Below are positions 57,970 through 64,000 of a DNA stretch of 64,000 nt, piece by piece (within the stretch, counting starts at the first letter, position 1; each line of letters begins with the position of its first letter). Location: assembly GCA_934718275.1 (NCBI GenBank), contig CAKUZD010000006.1, forward strand, positions 1 to 64,000. Reading direction: 5' to 3'. The stretch is from an uncultured Candidatus Melainabacteria bacterium (GTDB lineage Bacteria; Cyanobacteriota; Vampirovibrionia; Gastranaerophilales; Gastranaerophilaceae). Position numbers and translations under genes: made by a program. The notes under the pieces were generated by a model. The model was not told where the DNA came from, did not search any database, and saw only the letters and a list, made by a program, of their open reading frames with translations.

Positions 57970-59052
57970 ATGAAAGATATGCTAGATAAAATTCTTCAAA
58001 TAGAGAAGAAATATAATGAATTAGGTGTTACCCTATCCGATCCTGCGGTAATTCAGGATTATAACAGGTTTAGAGATTTGTCAAAACAACGCAAATCAAT
58101 GGAAGAAACCGTAAATCTTTATTATGCTTGGAAAGAAGCGATTGATGCGATTGATGAAGCGAAAGAAATGCTAAAAGTCGAACATGATGAAGATATGAAA
58201 ACGTTTTTAAAAGGTGAAATTGCTAATAATGAAGCCAAACTTCCAACTTATGAAGAAAAAATGAAAGTTCTTCTTTTGCCACGTGATCCGATGGATGACA
58301 AAGATATTATGTTAGAAATTCGTGGCGGTGCAGGTGGTGATGAGGCGAATATTTTTGCCGGAGACTTAGCTCGTATGTATATGAGATATGCGGACAAAAA
58401 AGGATGGCAAACACAAATTTTGAGTAAAACAGAATGCGAAGCCGGTGGTGTTTCAGAAATTATTATCTCTATCAAAGGTGATGCAGTTTATTCTCAATTG
58501 AAGTATGAATCAGGTGTTCACAGAGTTCAGAGAGTTCCTGCTACTGAGTCTCAAGGTCGAGTTCATACATCTACCGCAACTGTTGCTGTAATGCCGGAAG
58601 TTGATGATGTTGAAGTTGAGTTGAATATGAATGACGTTGAAATTTCAACGGCACGTTCAGGTGGTGCAGGTGGACAAAACGTTAACAAAGTAGAAACTGC
58701 TGCCAGAGTATTTCATAAACCTACAGGAATTATGATTTTTTGTACAGAAGAACGTTCTCAGCTCCAAAACAAAGAACGAGCTTTGCAAATTTTGAAAGCC
58801 AAATTATATGATATGGAAGTTCAAAAACAAATGCAAGAAATTACGGATCTTCGCCGTTCACAGGTTGGTACAGGTGATAGAAGCGAACGTATCAGAACTT
58901 ATAATTTCCCGCAAGGTAGGTTGACAGATCACAGAATTAATCACAATTTGAATGTTAATACAGTTATTGACGGTGACTTGGATGAATTAATTAATTTGTT
59001 GATTGAACACGATCAAAAGTTAAAATTGGAAAAATTGGCAGAGGTAAATTAG
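57970..59052 (+). CDS. prfA: Peptide chain release factor 1
   Basis: 360 residues. R-V-P-A-T-E-S-Q-G-R contains the PAT stop-codon reader (UAA/UAG) that separates RF1 from RF2, and S-G-G-A-G-G-Q-N-V-N holds the GGQ that triggers peptide release. First gene of the translation cluster; ylxR overlaps its stop codon by 1 nt. Confidence 0.97.
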   Translation: MKDMLDKILQIEKKYNELGVTLSDPAVIQDYNRFRDLSKQRKSMEETVNLYYAWKEAIDAIDEAKEMLKVEHDEDMKTFLKGEIANNEAKLPTYEEKMKVLLLPRDPMDDKDIMLEIRGGAGGDEANIFAGDLARMYMRYADKKGWQTQILSKTECEAGGVSEIIISIKGDAVYSQLKYESGVHRVQRVPATESQGRVHTSTATVAVMPEVDDVEVELNMNDVEISTARSGGAGGQNVNKVETAARVFHKPTGIMIFCTEERSQLQNKERALQILKAKLYDMEVQKQMQEITDLRRSQVGTGDRSERIRTYNFPQGRLTDHRINHNLNVNTVIDGDLDELINLLIEHDQKLKLEKLAEVN

Positions 59053-59300
59053 TGGTAATAGAACGTAAGTGTGCGGGGTGCGGAAAAATTAAAAATCGAG
59101 ATGAACTAATTAAAATTACGCACGAAAGCTGCAACGGTAACGTTATTGTAAACCCTGATAATAAAATATTTGGCAGATCGGTATATCTCTGTTATAATAA
59201 TTCGTGTATAGAAGGTGCTTTTAAAAAAGACAAAATCTCGAAGATTTTGAAAGCTTCTGTACCTGAAAACTTGAAAGGAAAATTATTAAATGAGTTTTGA
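59052..59300 (+). CDS. ylxR: YlxR-family protein
   Basis: 82 residues from GTG at the prfA stop. R-K-C-A-G-C-G-K-I-K-N-R-D-E-L-I and G-R-S-V-Y-L-C are the YlxR (DUF448) signature: an RNA-binding or nucleoid-linked small protein, usually between nusA and infB. Here nusA is replaced by prfA. Overlaps infB by 11 nt. Confidence 0.88.
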   Translation: MVIERKCAGCGKIKNRDELIKITHESCNGNVIVNPDNKIFGRSVYLCYNNSCIEGAFKKDKISKILKASVPENLKGKLLNEF

Positions 59301-61821
59301 AACGATTAGAATAAATGAATTAGCAAAAGAACTTGGGCTTACCAGTAAGGAAGTTATCGAAAAATTTGCACAACTTTCCGTTACGGGCAAAACTCATTCA
59401 AGTACTGTTACAATGGAACAGGTAAAAAGATTAAAAGATTTTATTGCTTCAGGTGGTGTTAAAGAACACAAAAAACCTAAAGCTTTTGTTGTTAAAAAGG
59501 CGAAATCAATTGAAAAACCGGCTGTAGAAAAGGTAGAAGAAAAAAGGGAAGAACCTCCTAAAGTTGAAACGGTAAAAAAAACGAGTTCGCCAAGGGTTGA
59601 AATAGTTAAACCAAAACCGCAAAGCAGATTGGAAATAGTTAGACGTGCCCCAAGAAAACCTGTTGGAGAAAATTCAAATTCTACAGACAGACCTGCCAGA
59701 ACAGGTGAAAGAAAATTCCCGCCAAGAGGGGAACGCCCTCAAAGAGGAGAAAGAACAGAAAGAAGTGACAGACCGTTTTCACCTCGGTCTAAAGATGGAG
59801 CACCTAAGAAACCTTTTGAAAAACCGTCAGGAGAAAGAAAACCTATTCAAAGAACAATTATTTCTCAAGATATTTATGAGAATAAAGGAACAGGTAGGAG
59901 ACGTACTGATGGCAAAAAGAAAGGTAAAGATTTTAATAACAAAAAGGAAGAACAGGAAAGAATTTCTTTAGAGAAGGCAGCTGCTCAAAAACACAAGAAA
60001 CGTTCTCATAAAGAGGAGGAAGCGGCTCAAGTAACTCAAGTTGTTGTAAATAGAGCTATGACAATTAGTGAGTTATCTGAAAAAATTCAACATACTCCTG
60101 CCGAAATTATTAAATTTTTAATGTTGAACGGAGTTATGGCGACAGTAAATCAATTGATTGACATTGATGTCATCAAAAAGATTTGCGCAGAATATGAGCT
60201 TGAGGTCCTGGATGAGGATTTAGATGCTTATATGGAAGAAGAACTCGAAAAAGAAGAAAAAGAAAAGAAGTTAACTGAAGTTGACAAGAAATTGCTGAAA
60301 AAACGAGCTCCGGTTGTAAGTATCATGGGGCACGTAGACCACGGTAAAACTACGTTACTTGACAGTATTAGAGCTTCAAAACATAAAATAGTTGCATCAG
60401 AAGTTGGTGGTATTACTCAGTCAATTGGTGCTTATACAGTTTATTTAGATGACAATAAGGATAAAAAGATTGTATTTGTAGATACTCCGGGTCACGAAGC
60501 ATTTACGGAAATGAGGGCTCGTGGTGCGAAGGCTACAGATATTGCGATTTTGGTTGTTGCCGCTGATGATGGTATTATGCCACAGACAATTGAAGCTATT
60601 AACCATGCAAAGGCTGCAGATGTTCCAATTATTGTTGCAGTAAACAAAATTGATAAGCCGGGAGCAAATCCGGATAGAGTATTGCAACAGTTAACGGAAC
60701 ATGGACTTGTGCCTGAGGAATGGGGTGGAGAAACAATCACTGTAAAAGTTTCTGCCTTGCAGGGTACAGGTATTGATGAATTGTTAGAATATATTTTGTT
60801 AGTTGCAGATGTTCAGGATTTGAAAGCTAATCCTAAAGCTGAGGCCTCTGGAGTTGTAATTGAGGCTAATTTGGATAAAGGTAAGGGCCCTGTTGCTACA
60901 CTATTAGTTCAAAACGGAACTTTACGTGTTGGAAATTGTATAGTTGTCGGGACAGCTTGTGGTCGTGTTAGAGCTCTGTTATCGGATTCGGGAGAAAGAA
61001 TTCAGAAAGCGGAACCGTCTACTCCTGTTGAAATATTAGGATTAACAGAAGTCCCTCAAGCCGGCGATTATTTCGAAGTAGTTAAGAATGAAAAAGAAAT
61101 GAAATCTATAGTTCAAGATAGAAAAGAAAAAGAACGAGATAAACGCTTAGATGCTATGTTACCTGCTCATGTTAGACGAGAAGCGGTTGCAGGCGAAGAT
61201 GATATTCCTCAATTGAACTTGATTATTAAGGCCAATACTAACGGTTCTGCTGAGGCTGTATCTCAGGCTATTGCTCAGCTTGAATCAGATGAAATTAAAA
61301 CAAAAATCATTCACGTTGGTGTTGGTGATATTTCAGAAGCCGATGTTATGTTGGCATCTGCATCAAATGCCTTGATTTTAGGCTTTACGGTAAAAGAAGA
61401 TGCGAATGCTCTTGCTGCTGCAGAAAAAGAAGGTGTTACAATCAAGAAGTATGATATCATTTATCAAATTCTTGAAGATATTGAAAAGACAATGTTGTCA
61501 TTATTAGAACCGGAAGTTAAAGAAGTCGAACTTGGTAAAGCTGAAGTTCGTCAAGTATTTACGATTGGTAAAACAACCAGAATTGCCGGTTGTTACGTAA
61601 CAGAAGGTAAGATTGTAAGAAGCAAGGATGCTGTTCTTTATCGAGATGGTAAAGAAATTTTCCGTGGTGCAATTGATCAGTTGAAACGTTTTAAAGATGA
61701 TGTTAAAGAAGTTGCACAAGGTTTTGAATGCGGTATTTCTTTTGCTAAATGGAACGACATTGAAGAAGGCGATATCATCGAAGTTTCTACAAAAGAAGAA
61801 GTTGAACGTCAAAGCTTGTAA
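59290..61821 (+). CDS. infB: Translation initiation factor IF-2
   Basis: 843 residues. Short IF2-N domain (1-55), a long disordered Lys/Arg/Pro/Glu linker (~60-250), a second IF2-N domain, then the GTPase: G-H-V-D-H-G-K-T, D-T-P-G-H-E, N-K-I-D-K, and the C-terminal beta-barrel domains to the end. It brings initiator tRNA to the 30S subunit. Confidence 0.97.
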   Translation: MSFETIRINELAKELGLTSKEVIEKFAQLSVTGKTHSSTVTMEQVKRLKDFIASGGVKEHKKPKAFVVKKAKSIEKPAVEKVEEKREEPPKVETVKKTSSPRVEIVKPKPQSRLEIVRRAPRKPVGENSNSTDRPARTGERKFPPRGERPQRGERTERSDRPFSPRSKDGAPKKPFEKPSGERKPIQRTIISQDIYENKGTGRRRTDGKKKGKDFNNKKEEQERISLEKAAAQKHKKRSHKEEEAAQVTQVVVNRAMTISELSEKIQHTPAEIIKFLMLNGVMATVNQLIDIDVIKKICAEYELEVLDEDLDAYMEEELEKEEKEKKLTEVDKKLLKKRAPVVSIMGHVDHGKTTLLDSIRASKHKIVASEVGGITQSIGAYTVYLDDNKDKKIVFVDTPGHEAFTEMRARGAKATDIAILVVAADDGIMPQTIEAINHAKAADVPIIVAVNKIDKPGANPDRVLQQLTEHGLVPEEWGGETITVKVSALQGTGIDELLEYILLVADVQDLKANPKAEASGVVIEANLDKGKGPVATLLVQNGTLRVGNCIVVGTACGRVRALLSDSGERIQKAEPSTPVEILGLTEVPQAGDYFEVVKNEKEMKSIVQDRKEKERDKRLDAMLPAHVRREAVAGEDDIPQLNLIIKANTNGSAEAVSQAIAQLESDEIKTKIIHVGVGDISEADVMLASASNALILGFTVKEDANALAAAEKEGVTIKKYDIIYQILEDIEKTMLSLLEPEVKEVELGKAEVRQVFTIGKTTRIAGCYVTEGKIVRSKDAVLYRDGKEIFRGAIDQLKRFKDDVKEVAQGFECGISFAKWNDIEEGDIIEVSTKEEVERQSL

Positions 61822-61982
61822 TGCAAATTGAGACAGAGTGAAAAAGGAATTGTGTGTAGGTAGATTCGCACTTACCTTGTTTGTTCTGTTGAGTTTGTGG
61901 ATGTCGCGGTAAAATATTTGTTATCGCTCAAAATTTTGTTGTTAATTTGGGGCGTGGTGTTATATTGTTAAATTAGCGGCGT
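61822..61982. other. Spacer between infB and convergent pseudopilin gene
   Basis: Somewhat richer in G and T than surroundings on the plus strand. A weak hairpin GGTA...TACC lies near 61859-61878. No ORF or RNA gene recognised. Confidence 0.3.
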
Positions 61983-62663
61983 TTATCTCCAAGGATAATC
62001 GTTGTTAATTTTCCAACCATCTCTTATTATTTTGGCAGCGCAACAATTTCCTGCTCCATTTCGACTACAAGAACTTTCTATCTCTCTTTGGGTTACGCTG
62101 TTGCAAGCCGGAACTATTCCTTTGCCTGCTATTCTTCTAAATATGAAAACGTCTTTTCCAAAAATATTTGGCTCTTTGCCGCCATTTATGTCTATATATA
62201 CATTGAAAAGAGGAACTCTTTCTCCTTCAGAATTTGTTGTTGCATCTGTAAAGAAAAATAATGTTCCATCACTGGTTTTTAATTTTATTCTATCAGAGGT
62301 TATAGCCAATTCTGATTTCCAATTGTTTAGTCCGGAGAATGGTTGTAATAAATTATAGCCGCATTCATTATAAGTTTTGCATAAAGTAATGTTTGCGAAA
62401 TATGGTTTCCAATATCTTTCAAAATATTCTTGAATTCCAATTTCAAAAGTTTCTTGCCAAAATTCGGAGGAACCATTATCCAATTCAGATTGTTTAAAAG
62501 CTTGGTTCAGAATTGAATATGACTTTTGCAATTTGTTCACAGTAACTTGTTTTTGGTAGTTAGCTATAAGCATTGGTAGTGTGAGTGCAGCTATTACTCC
62601 GATTATTCCAAGAGTAATCAGTATTTCTGCTAATGTAAATGCTGGTTTTATTGAGTTTTTCAT
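61983..62663 (-). CDS. Pseudopilin-like protein
   Basis: 226 residues, GGAGG 5 nt before ATG. K-P-A then F-T-L-A-E-I-L-I-T-L-G-I-I-G: cleavage after Ala, Glu5, hydrophobic helix. C domain with Y-I-D-I-N-G-G-K-E-P-N-I-F-G-K-D, six Cys and the end D-G-W-K-I-N-N-D-Y-P-W-R, almost the same as the protein ending at 10205. It diverges from the small regulator at 62771, and the pair splits the infB-rbfA-truB gene order. Confidence 0.86.
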   Translation of the reverse strand: MKNSIKPAFTLAEILITLGIIGVIAALTLPMLIANYQKQVTVNKLQKSYSILNQAFKQSELDNGSSEFWQETFEIGIQEYFERYWKPYFANITLCKTYNECGYNLLQPFSGLNNWKSELAITSDRIKLKTSDGTLFFFTDATTNSEGERVPLFNVYIDINGGKEPNIFGKDVFIFRRIAGKGIVPACNSVTQREIESSCSRNGAGNCCAAKIIRDGWKINNDYPWR

Positions 62664-62706
62664 TTTTCCTCCAATGTAAAATAACTACAAACATGTTTTA
62701 TAATAT

Positions 62707-62745
62707 ATGAAATATATTCATGATTATAACATATTTTCATATTTT
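62707..62745. promoter_or_regulatory. Repeat-rich divergent control region
   Basis: Inverted ATGAA-ATATA-TTCAT (62707-62721) and tandem CATATTTT CATATTTT (62730-62745) lie between the pseudopilin and regulator starts. Candidate operators. Confidence 0.45.
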
Positions 62746-62758
62746 ATCAACATAAATA

Positions 62759-62764
62759 TATAAT
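62759..62764 (+). promoter_or_regulatory. -10 box of the regulator gene (leaderless)
   Basis: TATAAT, exactly 6 nt before ATG 62771; no SD and no clear -35. Confidence 0.5.
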
Positions 62765-62770
62765 TAAAGT

Positions 62771-62995
62771 ATGGATATTCGAGATGAAGTAAAGATAATG
62801 TTGACATCTAAAAGGATGTCAATGACAGAGTTGGCAAGGCAAATGACCGAGTTAAGCGGTAAACATTACTCTCAAAGTTTAATTTCTCATAAATTAAAAA
62901 GTGAATCTTTACGTTATTCAGAAATGAAATTGATTTGTAAAATATTGGGTTATAGAATATATATAGATTTTGATGAAATCCGTTTAGGGCGGTAA
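62771..62995 (+). CDS. Small HTH-type regulator beside pseudopilin gene
   Basis: 74 residues. M-T-E-L-A-R-Q-M-T-E-L with Y-S-Q-S-L-I-S-H-K-L-K-S-E-S-L-R-Y-S-E-M looks like an HTH (helix 2, recognition helix) followed by I-L-G-Y-R-I-Y-I, similar to phage-repressor-like LLM-type small regulators and to the protein at 38493. Leaderless. It diverges from the pseudopilin gene at 62663 and likely controls it and itself. Confidence 0.7.
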   Translation: MDIRDEVKIMLTSKRMSMTELARQMTELSGKHYSQSLISHKLKSESLRYSEMKLICKILGYRIYIDFDEIRLGR

Positions 62996-63038
62996 TTTTA
63001 CAGTATTATTAACATATCGAACGTTACACATAAAATAT

Positions 63039-63070
63039 AGGAACAACCGTTAAAGTTCCTTTCTCTAGCA
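63039..63070 (+). terminator. Weak terminator after the regulator gene
   Basis: AGGAAC (63040-63045) pairs with GTTCCT across a 10-nt loop, followed by TTCTCT. A weak T run, so only possible. Confidence 0.35.
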
Positions 63071-63203
63071 CAACATAATTGGTGGAATTAGTACAAGTGC
63101 TAAGACTCTCTATGTTTTTTATTTACTATGTGTTTGTTTTTGTCAAGTGTTTGTATGTGTTTTTATTATTTTGTGATATAATCTTACTACCAAGGAGAAA
63201 ATT

Positions 63204-63548
63204 ATGACTTTAAGAAATGAACGTGTTAGAAAAGAATTAATGAGAGATATTTCTGATATTTTAAGAAAAGAGATTAGAGGTTTAGCAGGTGTTGTATCTG
63301 TTTTAGATGTCGAAGTTTCGCATGATAATTCATTTGCTAAAGTTATATACAGTGTTTTAGGAAATCCTGAGCAAATAGATAAAACAAAAGAGATTATTGA
63401 AAAAAGTACTCCTAAAATTCGTTATGAAGTTGGCAAACGTATTCGTTTGAGACTAACTCCTGAGTTGAAATTTGTTTATACTGATTCTTTGGAAAAAGGC
63501 TCGAGAGTTAGTGAGTTGATAGATAAGATTTCTCGTGGAGAGTTATAA
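63204..63548 (+). CDS. rbfA: Ribosome-binding factor A
   Basis: 114 residues. R-N-E-R-V-R-K-E-L-M-R-D-I-S-D-I-L-R-K-E-I at the N terminus and the KH-like core with R-L-R-L-T-P-E-L-K-F-V-Y-T-D-S are RbfA. It helps 16S 5'-end maturation in 30S assembly. AAGGAG SD. The stop overlaps the truB start (TAATG). Confidence 0.95.
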   Translation: MTLRNERVRKELMRDISDILRKEIRGLAGVVSVLDVEVSHDNSFAKVIYSVLGNPEQIDKTKEIIEKSTPKIRYEVGKRIRLRLTPELKFVYTDSLEKGSRVSELIDKISRGEL

Positions 63549-64000
63549 TGTCAGGTTGTCCTGATAAAAAGCAGTTATTTGGCTTTTTAAATATTTACAA
63601 ACCTGTTGGAATGACATCTCACGATGTTGTTGCTGTTTTGCGCCGAATTACTAAAATAAAACAAATTGGGCATACAGGAACTCTTGATCCGTTTGCAGAA
63701 GGGGTGTTACCTATTTGTATCGGAAAAGCCACTCGATTAATTGAATATTTGCAAGACGATAAAGAGTATTTAGCAACAGTCCAATTTGGAGCTTCAACAA
63801 ATACTTTTGATTTAGACGGTGAAAAAACATTTGTTTCTGAAAAAAAGATTACAAAAGAGGAAGTAATAGAAGGACTGAAAATTTTTGAAGGTGAAATTTC
63901 TCAATTGCCTCCAATATTTTCTGCGATAAAAATAAGAGGCAAAAAACTGTATGAATACGCAAGAAAGGGCGAGGAAGTTGAAATTCAGCCGCGAAAGGTA
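63548..64000 (+). CDS. truB: tRNA pseudouridine-55 synthase, 5' part (cut by window edge)
   Basis: 151 codons from ATG 63548 to the edge. N-I-Y-K-P-V-G-M-T-S-H-D and G-H-T-G-T-L-D-P-F-A-E-G-V-L hold the catalytic Asp47; P-P-I-F-S-A-I-K-I-R-G-K is the next conserved block. It makes pseudouridine 55 in the T loop of tRNAs. Translationally coupled to rbfA through the shared TAATG. Confidence 0.95.
   Translation, partial: MSGCPDKKQLFGFLNIYKPVGMTSHDVVAVLRRITKIKQIGHTGTLDPFAEGVLPICIGKATRLIEYLQDDKEYLATVQFGASTNTFDLDGEKTFVSEKKITKEEVIEGLKIFEGEISQLPPIFSAIKIRGKKLYEYARKGEEVEIQPRKV

Noticed and set aside
62996..63203. tRNA gene in the spacer before rbfA.
   Set aside because: No T-arm GGTTCRA motif or cloverleaf pairing; only a weak terminator hairpin.

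Overview
This 64-kb window is AT-rich chromosomal DNA carrying housekeeping genes, a compact phage-head island and several lineage-type accessory genes. Repeated pseudopilin genes with the N-terminal motif FTLAEVLITLGIIG, Gram-negative envelope genes (bamA, ompH) and many membrane or cell-associated proteins of no named family suggest a gut-type melainabacterium (Candidatus Gastranaerophilales, Vampirovibrionia). That placement is inference from gene content; only the 3' end of a 5S rRNA is present and it cannot settle it.

Layout. 1-2.9 kb: 5S rRNA end with terminator, small hypothetical genes, two near-identical small-RNA-like loci on the minus strand (about 1.05 and 2.33 kb), a tyrosine phosphatase and a zinc-ribbon protein. 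2.8-12.8 kb: spmBA, a pseudopilin/HTH divergent pair, an ADP-forming acyl-CoA synthetase operon with a radical SAM enzyme, a pseudopilin gene broken at a run of ten G, and two membrane proteins. 12.9-22.4 kb (minus): GH77 glucanotransferase, a soluble protein ending in the cytoplasmic domain of the type III export gate FlhA, uridine phosphorylase, ompH, bamA, rsmI and a large helical EF-hand protein. 22.5-32.5 kb (minus): a phage-derived packaging and capsid island without integrase, replication or tail-fibre genes. 32.7-47.2 kb: secA, rpsP, speH, a response regulator, a second pseudopilin/regulator pair, era, an AMIN-like surface protein, a solute-binding lipoprotein, an orphan FliI/SctN ATPase, a ZIP transporter and a SPASM radical SAM enzyme. 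47.2-64 kb: a pseudopilin relic, ychF, a membrane metallopeptidase, a giant GH13 glycosidase, ahcY, a glycosyltransferase, a DUF475/TerC membrane protein, and the translation cluster prfA-ylxR-infB-[pseudopilin/HTH]-rbfA-truB.

Themes. (1) Four pseudopilin genes and one relic occur here. Three of the genes sit divergently from a small DNA-binding-protein gene, with inverted or direct repeats between them. In all three pairs the pseudopilin has a strong Shine-Dalgarno site; in two of them the regulator looks leaderless, and in the third (4872) it is nearly so. (2) The fourth pseudopilin gene has a G10 tract: one more G would join a promoter- and SD-equipped 5' end to the pilin body, as expected for phase variation. 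(3) Two orphan type III export parts (an FlhA C-terminal domain without membrane part, and an FliI-type ATPase), plus a candidate helical substrate, lie outside any flagellar cluster. (4) The capsid island could be a remnant, a satellite or a gene-transfer-agent-like particle. (5) Several unrelated proteins carry an N-terminal F-x-G motif. (6) Several genes have a TATAAT-like box exactly 6 nt before ATG and no SD, which suggests leaderless mRNAs.

I saw no tRNA gene, CRISPR array, transposase or complete insertion sequence.
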